Shown here in pieces: positions 54,087 to 62,537 of a stretch of DNA of 64,000 nt. The stretch lies in the NCBI GenBank assembly GCA_965248235.1, contig CBDFIU010000005.1:1240001-1304000 (forward strand), written 5' to 3'. Positions within the stretch are counted from its first letter, which is position 1, and each line of letters opens with the position of its first letter. The notes under the pieces are model-generated. The model did not search any database and was not told the DNA's origin. It saw only the letters and a program-made list of their open reading frames with translations. Position numbers and translations under genes: made by a program. Source of the stretch: UBA6623 sp965248235 (GTDB lineage: Bacteria > Acidobacteriota > Terriglobia > Bryobacterales > UBA6623).

Positions 54087-55199
54087 ATGCCACCCGATTC
54101 AATAGGCCAACGATCCGGTCCCGGGATCTTACTGGCGATGGCGGCTTTTGTCATCGTCGTTGCGGGGATGAAGGCCGCCGAGGCGGTCTTGGTGCCGTTC
54201 CTATTCGCTGCGTTCTTGGCGTTGATTTGCGGTCCCCCGATGTTTTGGCTCGAGCGCAAGGGTCTGCCTTCCTGGGCCGCGCTGCTGATCGTGATCGTCG
54301 TAATCTTGGCCATTGGATCGGGGCTCGGCGTACTGGTCGGCAAATCACTGAATGCCTTTACCGCCGCGCTGCCTTCCTATCAGCAACGGTTGGAAGCTCA
54401 GACCCGCGAGGTGCTGGCGTGGGCCGACTCCTGGGGTATCGCCGTTCCCGACGAGGCCTTCGAGGGCATCGTCGACCCGGGGCAAGCGATGCAGCTGGTC
54501 GGCCGGGTCCTTTCCGGGTTGGGCGCGTTGCTGACAAACGGCTTCTTGATCGCGCTGACCGTGCTTTTCATCTTGCTCGAGGCGGCGAGCTTCCCGGCAA
54601 AGCTGCGAGCGGCTTTCGGGGATTCGGGTCGGGCGCTGGGCCGCTTTGACCAGATTGCCGCGAACGTCAATCGCTATCTTGCGATCAAAACGGCGGTCAG
54701 CTTGGCGACCGGCGCCACCGTGACGGCTTGGGTGGCGATCATCGGGCTTGATTTCCCCCTGTTGTGGGGATTGTTGGCATTCTTGCTGAACTATGTTCCG
54801 AATATCGGCTCGATCATCGCCGCGGTGCCGGCCGTGTTGTTGGCGGTGATTCAACTCGGTTTCGGATCGGCCGGGCTGGTCGCCGCCGGGTACGCCGGAG
54901 TGAATATATTGATGGGCAACGTCGTCGAACCGCGCTTCATGGGCCGCGGACTGGGGCTGTCGACGCTGGTGGTCTTCCTGTCGTTGGTGTTTTGGGGCTG
55001 GGTTTTCGGCCCGGTCGGGATGCTGCTCTCCGTTCCGCTCACGATGACCGTCAAGATCGCCCTCGAAAGCAGCGCGGAAACCCGCTGGATTGCCATCTTG
55101 CTGGGGTCGGAGGCGGGGGTGCGCGAGGGCGGGTCGGACCCAAAAGAGGCAGCGGGCAAACAGTCGAGCGTGCGCTCGGAACGCCCGATGTCGCCTTAG
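54087..55199 (+). CDS. AI-2E family (PerM-like) membrane transporter
   Basis: About 370 residues with seven to eight membrane helices, starting GILLAMAAFVIVVAGMKAAEAVLVPFLFAAFLALI. The C-terminal conserved block is FLLNYVPNIGSIIAAVPAVLLAVIQLG...NVVEPRFMGRGLGLSTLVVFLSLVFWGWVFG, the family signature. Members export autoinducer-2 or act as Na+/H+ antiporters; the substrate cannot be assigned. A polar 30-residue tail follows the last helix. ATG 54087 is used; the longer frame adds 21 residues. Confidence 0.88.
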   Translation: MPPDSIGQRSGPGILLAMAAFVIVVAGMKAAEAVLVPFLFAAFLALICGPPMFWLERKGLPSWAALLIVIVVILAIGSGLGVLVGKSLNAFTAALPSYQQRLEAQTREVLAWADSWGIAVPDEAFEGIVDPGQAMQLVGRVLSGLGALLTNGFLIALTVLFILLEAASFPAKLRAAFGDSGRALGRFDQIAANVNRYLAIKTAVSLATGATVTAWVAIIGLDFPLLWGLLAFLLNYVPNIGSIIAAVPAVLLAVIQLGFGSAGLVAAGYAGVNILMGNVVEPRFMGRGLGLSTLVVFLSLVFWGWVFGPVGMLLSVPLTMTVKIALESSAETRWIAILLGSEAGVREGGSDPKEAAGKQSSVRSERPMSP

Positions 55200-55252
55200 C
55201 TCAGCGAGGCTGGAAGGCCTGGGGGGGACGAACTGCCCTTCTGATTCTTGGC

Positions 55253-55261
55253 TGCTATACT
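55253..55261 (+). promoter_or_regulatory. Candidate extended -10 promoter for rpmI-rplT-pheST
   Basis: TGCTATACT matches an extended -10 (TGn-TATAnT-like). It lies about 128 bases upstream of rpmI, leaving a leader long enough for L20-type autoregulation, which is known in other bacteria. No good -35 is visible. Confidence 0.4.
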
Positions 55262-55388
55262 GAGAAGCACTTCCCCGGGAGTCGGTATCTAGTCCTTTCC
55301 GGGTCAGGAATTTCTCCCGAGTCATATCTCGCTTGCAACGATCGACGTGTGGAAGATCCGCTGCCGGCGGAATATCGAGGGTAGGCCT

Positions 55389-55583
55389 GTGCCGAAACTG
55401 AAAACTCATCGTGGCGCGAGGAAGCGGTTTAAGCTGACTGCTTCCGGGAAAGTCAAACGGAACCACTCGATGAAGAGCCACATCTTGACGAAGAAGACCA
55501 CGAAGCGGAAACGCGGTCTGCGCAAGAGTACGCTCGTGAGTCCCGCGATGGAAAAAGCCATCAGGCGAATGATCGCCGGCTAG
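55389..55583 (+). CDS. rpmI: 50S ribosomal protein L35
   Basis: A 64-residue basic protein, GTG start, PKLKTHRGARKRFKLTASGK then HILTKKTTKRKRGLRKSTLV. Length and sequence are normal for L35. The upstream part of the longer frame is not conserved. It precedes rplT as in most bacteria; infC, usually first in this operon, is not here. Confidence 0.95.
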   Translation: MPKLKTHRGARKRFKLTASGKVKRNHSMKSHILTKKTTKRKRGLRKSTLVSPAMEKAIRRMIAG

Positions 55584-55675
55584 CGAACCGAAAGCGCGCG
55601 GGCAGCGCCAACCAGGCACGTGCCTGACCCGCCGCAACCGAGCCTAGAGCTCGCGACCCCAACAAGGAGGAAACC

Positions 55676-56407
55676 GTGCCCAGAGTCACACGCGGTACTA
55701 AACGCCGTCAGAAACGCAAGAAACTTCTGGCCCAAGCCAAGGGCTACTACCAGCGCAAGAGCAAGCTCTACCGCTACGCCAAGGAAACGGTCGACCGCAG
55801 CCAAAAGTTCGCCTACATCGGGCGGCGGCTCAAAAAGCGCGATTTCCGTTCGCTGTGGATCATCCGCATCAGTGCCGGGGCGCGCGCCAACGGACTTTCC
55901 TACAACCAGTTGATTCACGGCCTCAAGCTGGCCGAGATTGACTTGAACCGTAAGATGCTGGCCGAGTTGGCGGTCCAAGACCCGGGGGCCTTCACGCAAT
56001 TGGTCGAACGAGCCAAGGCGGCGATCGAGGCGGGTCCGAAGGCAGTCCCGGCCGCAGCTGATGCGCCGGCGGCTGCCGCGGAAGCACCCGCGGCCGAAGC
56101 CACCCCTGAGCCCGCTCCGGCCCCCGAAGCACCCGCGGCCGCCGAGGCGGAGCCGCAAGCTGAGGCCGCTCCCGCCGCCGAGGCGGAAGCCGAAAAGCCG
56201 AAAGAGAAGGCCGCCAAGAAAGCGGCCGCGAAGAAGACCTCGCCGAAGGCGGAAGCCGGGGGCAAAGAAAAACCCGCTAAGAAAGCCGCGCCCAAGAAAG
56301 CGGCGGCCAAAAAGAAAGCCGCGCCGAAGGCGGAAGGCGAGAAGAAGCCGGCAGCGAAAGCGGCCAAGAAGAAAGCCGCTTCGAAAGAGAAAGAATCTTC
56401 CGAGTGA
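55676..56407 (+). CDS. rplT: 50S ribosomal protein L20 with long histone-H1-like C-terminal tail
   Basis: GTG start with AAGGAGG upstream. Residues 1 to about 118 are normal L20 (PRVTRGTKRRQKRKKLLAQAKGYYQRKS...DFRSLWIIRISAGAR). The protein then continues for about 125 residues where ordinary L20 ends. The first part of the tail is Ala/Pro/Glu-rich, and the last 65 residues are Lys/Ala repeats (KKAAPKKAAAKKKAAPK), like eukaryotic H1 or bacterial Hc1-type tails. The coding frame is uninterrupted and pheS follows 45 bases later. L20 starts 50S assembly and can repress its own operon; the tail may add RNA or DNA binding. Confidence 0.95.
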   Translation: MPRVTRGTKRRQKRKKLLAQAKGYYQRKSKLYRYAKETVDRSQKFAYIGRRLKKRDFRSLWIIRISAGARANGLSYNQLIHGLKLAEIDLNRKMLAELAVQDPGAFTQLVERAKAAIEAGPKAVPAAADAPAAAAEAPAAEATPEPAPAPEAPAAAEAEPQAEAAPAAEAEAEKPKEKAAKKAAAKKTSPKAEAGGKEKPAKKAAPKKAAAKKKAAPKAEGEKKPAAKAAKKKAASKEKESSE

Positions 56408-56452
56408 TCCTGAAGGTCGGGAAGGAATCGTGCTTCCTGCCCGCATTCCCCC

Positions 56453-57529
56453 ATGTCGATTGAGGACCAGGCGAAGCAGGTTCTGCCCGAGTTGCTCAAA
56501 GCCGGAGCAACCGTCGAGAAGCTCTATTCCTCGCTCGAAACCGCTTTTCGCCTCGAACGTAGCGCGGCGGCTTCCGAGGAGGATCTCAAGACGTTGCGCG
56601 ACCGCTGGTTGGGTCGCAAGAACGGCTTGCTCGCCGCCGCCAACGACAATTGGCTCAAGAAAGCCCCGCGCGAGTTGAAACCGCGAATCGGGCGTCTGCA
56701 AAACGAAACGAAGCGTTCGTTCGAATCGGCTTTGGCCGAAGCGATCGAAGAGCTGGCCGAGGCCCGCCTGGTTCGTCCCGTGATCGACGTGACTTTGCAG
56801 GGACCGGAGCGCCACATTGGCGCCGTGCATCCGCTGCGCATCGTCGTCGAAGAGATTTGCTCGATTTTCCGCGGGCTCGGGTACTCCATCGCTGAAGGAC
56901 CGGAGATCGAGAGCTTTCATTACAACTTCGAGGCGCTGAACTTTCCGCCCGATCACCCGGCCGTCGATGAGATGGACACCATCTTCATCGAAGACAAAGT
57001 CCTGCTGCGCACCCACACCTCGCCGATGCAGATTCGCATCATGGAGAATCAGAAGCCGCCGTTGCGCTACCTGGTACCGGGCAAAGTCTATCGCCACGAC
57101 ACGGCCGATGCGACGCACAGCCCGATGTTTCACCAAATCGAGGGGTTCGCGGTCGACGAGAATATTACTTTCGGGGACCTCAAGGGAACGCTCGATCATT
57201 TCGCCAGGAAACTATTCGGGTCGGCGATCAAGACGCGTTTTCGGCCGAGTTTTTTCCCGTTCACCGAGCCGAGCGCCGAGATGGATGTCACCTGCCAAGG
57301 TTGCGGTGGGAGTGGCTGCCGGGTCTGCAAGCAAACCGGCTTTATTGAAATGCTTGGCTGCGGGATGATCGATCCCAACGTCTTCGGAGCGGTCGACTAC
57401 GACCCGGAGCGCTACCAGGGCTTTGCCTTTGGGTTGGGCATTGACCGCATCGCCATGCGCAAGTACGAGATCAACGACATCCAACTCCTTTACCAAGGAG
57501 ATGTGCGCTTTCTGAGGCAGTTTCGGTAA
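56453..57529 (+). CDS. pheS: Phenylalanine-tRNA ligase alpha subunit
   Basis: A 358-residue class II aminoacyl-tRNA synthetase subunit. The N-terminal coiled coil is followed by motif 2 and 3 segments: HTSPMQIRIM, VYRHDTADATHSPMFHQIEG, FRPSFFPFTEPSAEMDV and GFAFGLGIDRIAMRKY. A CQGCGGSGCRVC insert is the small cysteine-rich element found in many PheS proteins. Length is normal. It overlaps pheT by one base (TAATG at 57527-57531). Confidence 0.96.
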   Translation: MSIEDQAKQVLPELLKAGATVEKLYSSLETAFRLERSAAASEEDLKTLRDRWLGRKNGLLAAANDNWLKKAPRELKPRIGRLQNETKRSFESALAEAIEELAEARLVRPVIDVTLQGPERHIGAVHPLRIVVEEICSIFRGLGYSIAEGPEIESFHYNFEALNFPPDHPAVDEMDTIFIEDKVLLRTHTSPMQIRIMENQKPPLRYLVPGKVYRHDTADATHSPMFHQIEGFAVDENITFGDLKGTLDHFARKLFGSAIKTRFRPSFFPFTEPSAEMDVTCQGCGGSGCRVCKQTGFIEMLGCGMIDPNVFGAVDYDPERYQGFAFGLGIDRIAMRKYEINDIQLLYQGDVRFLRQFR

Positions 57530-59562
57530 TGGAAATTCTGCTCAGTTGGCTGCGGGATTTCGTTGATATCCCTGAATCGCCCGCCGAAACGGCCGAGGCC
57601 TTGACGATGGCCGGGCTGGCGGTGGACGCGATTCAAGAGCGGGGCGGCGAACATGTTTTCGAACTCGACGTCACCGCCAACCGGCCCGATGCCCTGAGTC
57701 ATTTCGGGGTGGCGCGAGAGATCAGCGCGATTTATCGTCGGCCGCTGCGTCCGCCGGTTTCCGAGGTCACTCCCGCCGCCGGGGCGGCTTCGTCGCGGGC
57801 TTCGGTGGAAATTCTCGATCCCGACCTGTGCCCGCGCTACTCGGCGCGCGTGCTGTTGGATGTTGAGATCAAGCCGTCGCCCGATTGGATGCGCAAGCGG
57901 CTCGAGCTGTGCGGGCAGCGCGCCATCAACAACATCGCCGATCTGACGAACTACGTTCTGCTCGAGACCGGCCACCCGACGCATGCCTTCGATCTCGACC
58001 TGCTCGACCAGGCGAAAATCATCGTTCGGCGCGGCGCCGCGGGTGAAGAGTTGCGCACTCTCGACGGGCTCGACCGCAATCTCAACGATGACCGTCTCGT
58101 CATCGCCGACGGCTCTCGCCCGGTTGCTCTGGCCGGGGTGATGGGGGGGCTTGACACCGAAATTTCCGATTCCACCCGCAATGTCTTGCTCGAAGCCGCT
58201 TGGTTCGAACCCGGGTCAATTCGCCGCACCGCGCGCGGCTACGGGATGCACACCGAGGCGTCGCACCGTTTCGAACGCGGAGCGGACGTCGAAGCCACGG
58301 TGTGGGCGCTGGAGCGGATCGCGCACTGGTTCGGACAAGTCAGCTCGGGCAGCGTTCAGGACGCCGTGATCGACGCCTATCCGCGACGGATCAACCGGGG
58401 GTCGATCACCTTGCGCGAGGAGCGCATCTCGCGACTGCTCGGGGCCGAAATTCCGTGGGTCCAGGTCGAGCGCATCTTGGTGGCTCTCGGCTTCACGGTC
58501 GAGCGCGCCGAGCAAGGATGGAGCGTGAAGCCGCCGTCTTTTCGCCTGGATGTCGAACGCGAGATTGACCTGATCGAGGAAGTGGCGCGAATCCACGGTT
58601 ATCACCATCTGCCGACGACGTTGCCCTCGTCGACGGCGGCTGTCCAACAGCCCCCCCACGCGGCCGAGGAGTCGCGGACACGCTCGCTGCTGCGCGCGCT
58701 CGGGTATGACGAAACGGTGGCTTACGCCTTCATTGCGGAGCAGGAGGCCAAGCAGTTCGGCGACTGGCCGGCGGTAGCCGTGCGCAACCCGGTTTCCGAA
58801 CTGTGGGCCGTGATGCGCAACACGGCCGTGCCGACGATGATTCGGGCTCTCGAATGGAATCTGAACCGCAACGAACCTGATGTCAAGTTGATGGAAATCG
58901 GGCGACTCTATCGGGCACAAAACGGCGGTTATCGAGAGCCGCCGTCACTCGTGCTGGGCGCTTGCGGCATGGCGCGGCGGCCCTCGCTGGGCGACCAGGG
59001 CAAGGAGTTTGATTTCTACGAACTCAAGTCCGATGTCGAGAGGTTGCTGGGTGATTTCCAACTCGGCGTGCCGGCCTTCGAGGTGCGCGGCGTGCCGGAG
59101 TATTATCAACTCGGCCAATCCGCGTGCATCGTGGTGGACGGCAGAACGGTCGGTTATCTAGGGGCGCTGGACGCCAAGATCGCCGCCGGCCGCAAGATTC
59201 GGCGCTCGGTTTTCATCGCGGAAATCGAACTCGATCGCTTGTGGGAAGCCGGGCTGCGCGAACGCGTTTTCGAGCCGCCGGCACGCGTTCCGGCGTCGTA
59301 CCGGGATTTTTCTCTCACCGTTCCGGAAGGGGTAAGCTTCTCGGAGATATGCGCGGCGATTGGGCGGCACGAGTTCCTGGTGCGCCTTGAACCGCTCGAA
59401 ATTTTCCGCGGCGAGCAAGTACCCGAGGGTTTCTTTAGTCTGCTGCTGCGGGCGGTTTGGCAGAAGGGCGACCAAAACCTCACCGACGAAGAAGTCAACC
59501 AATACGCGGCGCTGGTTACAGGCAGCTTGTCGAAGGCGCTCGGCGTGCGGCAGCGAGGCTAG
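57529..59562 (+). CDS. pheT: Phenylalanine-tRNA ligase beta subunit, short form lacking the OB domain
   Basis: A 677-residue protein; typical PheT is about 790-800. The start matches (MEILLSWLRDFVDI...LTMAGLAVDAIQ) but goes directly to ERGGEHVFELDVTANRPDALSHFGVAREI, skipping the roughly 105-residue EMAP-II-like tRNA-binding OB domain inserted there in the usual enzyme. The B3/B4 editing domain (GTRG-like EASHRFERG), B5, core and the C-terminal anticodon-binding (FDX-ACB) domain (PASYRDFSLTVPEGVSF) are present. The stop shares the bases CTAG with the stop of the converging gene. Confidence 0.95.
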   Translation: MEILLSWLRDFVDIPESPAETAEALTMAGLAVDAIQERGGEHVFELDVTANRPDALSHFGVAREISAIYRRPLRPPVSEVTPAAGAASSRASVEILDPDLCPRYSARVLLDVEIKPSPDWMRKRLELCGQRAINNIADLTNYVLLETGHPTHAFDLDLLDQAKIIVRRGAAGEELRTLDGLDRNLNDDRLVIADGSRPVALAGVMGGLDTEISDSTRNVLLEAAWFEPGSIRRTARGYGMHTEASHRFERGADVEATVWALERIAHWFGQVSSGSVQDAVIDAYPRRINRGSITLREERISRLLGAEIPWVQVERILVALGFTVERAEQGWSVKPPSFRLDVEREIDLIEEVARIHGYHHLPTTLPSSTAAVQQPPHAAEESRTRSLLRALGYDETVAYAFIAEQEAKQFGDWPAVAVRNPVSELWAVMRNTAVPTMIRALEWNLNRNEPDVKLMEIGRLYRAQNGGYREPPSLVLGACGMARRPSLGDQGKEFDFYELKSDVERLLGDFQLGVPAFEVRGVPEYYQLGQSACIVVDGRTVGYLGALDAKIAAGRKIRRSVFIAEIELDRLWEAGLRERVFEPPARVPASYRDFSLTVPEGVSFSEICAAIGRHEFLVRLEPLEIFRGEQVPEGFFSLLLRAVWQKGDQNLTDEEVNQYAALVTGSLSKALGVRQRG

Positions 59563-61319
59563 TCGAACTTTTGTGTCCGCACGATGCTGCGGCCCTCTTC
59601 GAAGTAGACGAGCTGATCGGCCTTGATGTCGCGGACAATTTCGCGGCGTCCGTTGGGCCATTGGATGCGGATCGTGTCGACGACGGAGACCGAGCCCAGA
59701 CCAAAGTGGAGGCGTAAGTCGTTGACCGAATAGTAGCTGTCTTGGCCGCGAACCTCTTGCGGCATCAAACGTCGCCCGACTTGGACGACCACTCGCGCGC
59801 CGATCGCCGTGCGATTTGATTCGACTCCGATCAGCTTGACTTTCAACCAATGCCCACCCGAGCCGACGTCGGTTCGAATCAGCGACGGCGGCTCATTCAT
59901 GTTCATCACGAGGATGTCCATGTCGCCGTCGTTGTCGAAGTCGCCAAAGGCGCAGCCGCGACTTGAGTGCACGGTTGTCAGTCCGGGGCCGCAATCGTCG
60001 GTGACGTCGGCAAACGTGCCGTTACGCAGATTGCGGAACAGAAAGCGCGGTCCCTTGTAAGGATAGTCGGGGTTGACCTTTTCGACTTCGGGATAGACGT
60101 TGCCGCTGACATAAAAAAGGTCGAGCCAACCGTCGTTGTCGAAATCCACCAGGCCCGTTCCCCATTGCAGGTGGCGCGTGACGGCCCGCAGGCCGGCGTC
60201 CGAGGATTCGTCGGTGAAATAGCCTTGGCCGTCGTTCAAGTAGAGTCCGGGCGTATCGTCGGCGAAATGGGTCTTGACGATGTCAAGGCGGCCGTCGCCG
60301 TTGTAGTCGCCCAGCGCCAAGCCCATCCCTGCCTGCGCGGAGCCGTGAGCGCTGTAGGCCAAACCCCGCTGCGTCGCCACGTCGGTGAACGTTCCGTCTT
60401 GGTTGTTGCGGTAGAGTATGCTCGCGCTCGAGTCGCAAGCGACGTAGATGTCGGCCCAGCCGTCGTCGTTGAAGTCAGTGGTGACGGCCGTCATCCCGTG
60501 ACCCTCGGCGTCGAGCACGCCGGAGTCTTCGCTTACTTCGGTAAAGGTGCCGTCGCCGTTGTTGTGGTAGAGAATGTGCGAACCCTTCTGGAGAGTCCGC
60601 GGTCCGAAAGCCACGGGAACGCCTTTCCAGGTGACGCGCCCTTTGGGGGGCATGTTTGCAAGGCTCTTGACGCCAATGTAGTTGGACACAAAAAGGTCGA
60701 GCTTGCCGTCGCGGTCATAGTCGATGAACGCGCAGCCGGCGTTCCAGCGTTTGGGGTCGCCGCCGACCCCGGCCTCGTCGGTAACATCGCTGAAGGTGCC
60801 GTCGCCGTTGTTGTGATAGAGCGCGTTCTTGCCCCAGTAGCTGATGAAGAGATCGTCGAAGCCGTCGTTATCGTAGTCGCCGATCGTGACGCCGTTGGCC
60901 CAGCCGCCGCGAATGAGGCCGGCTTCCTTGGTCACATCGGTGAAGGTGCCGTCGCGATTGTTCTTGTAGAGACGGTTGGTGGGTTCTTCTCCTTTCGGGA
61001 AGCCTCCGCGGCGCGAGCCGTTGAGGATCAGAATGTCGAGCCAGCCGTCGTTGTCGTAGTCGTAAAAGGCCACGCCGCAGCCGTTGGCTTCGGTGATGTA
61101 GTCGGTGGTCTCTTCCTCGCCGTAGTAGACGGTGTGCGTGAGGCCGGCTTGGGGCGCTACGTCGACGAACCGAACGGGGTAGTCGCCGGATTTCGAGGTC
61201 GGAGACAGGGTGGGGGAAGGTTCGCCGGCGGAGCCGGTTTGCTGGGCCGGGGCGGCGAGCGGAGATAGCAGGGTTAGGCGGCCGAGCAGTTCCAATAGTG
61301 TTCGCCGAGTCGGTTTCAT
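59559..61319 (-). CDS. FG-GAP/ASPIC-UnbV (CRTAC1-type) secreted protein
   Basis: A 586-residue exported protein with a Tat-like signal (TRRTLLELLGRLTLLSPLAAPAQ). At least eight FG-GAP/VCBS blades with calcium loops follow (DYDNDGWLD, DYDNDGFDD, DYDRDGKLD, DFNDDGWAD, DYNGDGRLD, DFDNDGWLD, DFDNDGDMD), then the C-terminal ASPIC/UnbV domain (GARVVVQVGRRLMPQEVRGQDSYYS, LHFGLG). It is paralogous to 8670-10364. It is divergent from a seven-haem cytochrome gene followed by a TPR gene. No enzymatic activity is known for the family. Confidence 0.92.
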   Translation of the reverse strand: MKPTRRTLLELLGRLTLLSPLAAPAQQTGSAGEPSPTLSPTSKSGDYPVRFVDVAPQAGLTHTVYYGEEETTDYITEANGCGVAFYDYDNDGWLDILILNGSRRGGFPKGEEPTNRLYKNNRDGTFTDVTKEAGLIRGGWANGVTIGDYDNDGFDDLFISYWGKNALYHNNGDGTFSDVTDEAGVGGDPKRWNAGCAFIDYDRDGKLDLFVSNYIGVKSLANMPPKGRVTWKGVPVAFGPRTLQKGSHILYHNNGDGTFTEVSEDSGVLDAEGHGMTAVTTDFNDDGWADIYVACDSSASILYRNNQDGTFTDVATQRGLAYSAHGSAQAGMGLALGDYNGDGRLDIVKTHFADDTPGLYLNDGQGYFTDESSDAGLRAVTRHLQWGTGLVDFDNDGWLDLFYVSGNVYPEVEKVNPDYPYKGPRFLFRNLRNGTFADVTDDCGPGLTTVHSSRGCAFGDFDNDGDMDILVMNMNEPPSLIRTDVGSGGHWLKVKLIGVESNRTAIGARVVVQVGRRLMPQEVRGQDSYYSVNDLRLHFGLGSVSVVDTIRIQWPNGRREIVRDIKADQLVYFEEGRSIVRTQKFD

Positions 61320-61409
61320 TGGGGTTTGTGGCGGGCCAATCTATTTTCCCACAGGCCGAGGGCGACGCCCGACAGAAGTGGCGGCGCGGCGGGTATATAC
61401 TCTTTACTA

Positions 61410-62501
61410 GTGTCGGCACTCAGTCTTGGGGTACTGCTGGTATTGCTCGCGGTCCCCGCACTGCGGGGCCGGGATTTTCTTGAAAATCCGGAGCGCTTCT
61501 GGGTACATGAGTCCGACTACGCCGGGTCGAAGACGTGCCGCGCCTGCCATCAAGAAATTTACCAACGCCAACAAGCCGGCAACCACGCCCGCTCGCTCCG
61601 GCCCGCCCGTGAGGTTTCGCGGTTCACCGGCCGACTCCCGGTCGAAAGAGCGGATCGCGTCGGCGGCTCGACTCTAACCCTGCGGAAGAATGCCGACGGC
61701 GACATTCAACTCACCGCGAACAGGGACGGGGAAGAAGTTTCCGGAGTTCTGGCTTGGGCCTTCGGCAGCGGCGTCAAGGGCATCACGCCGATCGGCCGCA
61801 CCGCCGACGGGCAACTTTTCGAAAGCCGACTCACGTGGTACGAAAGCCTCGGGGATATCGAGTTCACCACCGGGGCTTCGAAATACGACCCGCAAAGCGC
61901 CCGCGAGAGCCTAGGGCGGCAACTCACTCACAAGCAAGTCGCCGACTGTTTCGGCTGCCACACGACCGGTTACGACAAAGAGCGACAAGCACCGGCCCGC
62001 GATGAGATGGGCGTGGGCTGCGAGCGCTGCCACGGCCCCGGACAAGCCCACATTCAGGCGGTAACGAGTGCCCGCCCGCCCGCGCAAGACATTTTTCATC
62101 CCGGACGGTTGGGGGGATTCGCGCAGGCGCAAATGTGCGGCGCCTGCCACGGCGCGCCGCCCGCGGATAACGATTTCGACGCGCTGCGACAGGTCGAAAC
62201 CATGGTCCACAGCGTGCGGTTCCCCAGTCAGAGGATCGTGTTGAGCCGCTGCTTCAACGAAAGCTTCGGGGATCTGAAATGCACGACCTGCCACGACCCG
62301 CATGTCAACGTACGGGACGAGGCGGCCGGCCACGACCAGTCCTGCTTGGCGTGCCACAACACGGCGGCACGGGAAGAGGCGGCGGTTTGCCCGGTGGGGA
62401 CGACGAAGTGTTCGAGTTGCCACATGTCCAAGGAACGGGTGATGCGTCATTCGCTTTTCAGCGATCATTGGATTCGTGTCGTCGACCCTAACGGAGGATA
62501 G
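61410..62501 (+). CDS. Seven-haem cytochrome c
   Basis: About 363 residues with an N-terminal membrane anchor or signal (VSALSLGVLLVLLAVPALRG). Seven CXXCH sites are present: CRACH, CFGCH, CERCH, CGACH, CTTCH, CLACH and CSSCH. Several flank the family features of octahaem/multihaem cytochromes that handle nitrogen or sulfur compounds or serve as electron conduits. No known enzyme family can be assigned. I used GTG 61410; a TTG at 61326 would add 28 residues. Divergent from the CRTAC1-type gene; the TPR gene follows 36 bases after the stop. Confidence 0.85.
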   Translation: MSALSLGVLLVLLAVPALRGRDFLENPERFWVHESDYAGSKTCRACHQEIYQRQQAGNHARSLRPAREVSRFTGRLPVERADRVGGSTLTLRKNADGDIQLTANRDGEEVSGVLAWAFGSGVKGITPIGRTADGQLFESRLTWYESLGDIEFTTGASKYDPQSARESLGRQLTHKQVADCFGCHTTGYDKERQAPARDEMGVGCERCHGPGQAHIQAVTSARPPAQDIFHPGRLGGFAQAQMCGACHGAPPADNDFDALRQVETMVHSVRFPSQRIVLSRCFNESFGDLKCTTCHDPHVNVRDEAAGHDQSCLACHNTAAREEAAVCPVGTTKCSSCHMSKERVMRHSLFSDHWIRVVDPNGG

Positions 62502-62537
62502 GCTAAGGTCGCGGATCGACGCGACCGGCGAGACAAG

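Noticed and set aside
59967..61268. 433-codon frame antisense to the CRTAC1-type gene
   Set aside because: Val/Ala/Gly-rich shadow created by the repetitive Asp-rich FG-GAP codons on the other strand; no start context or domain.
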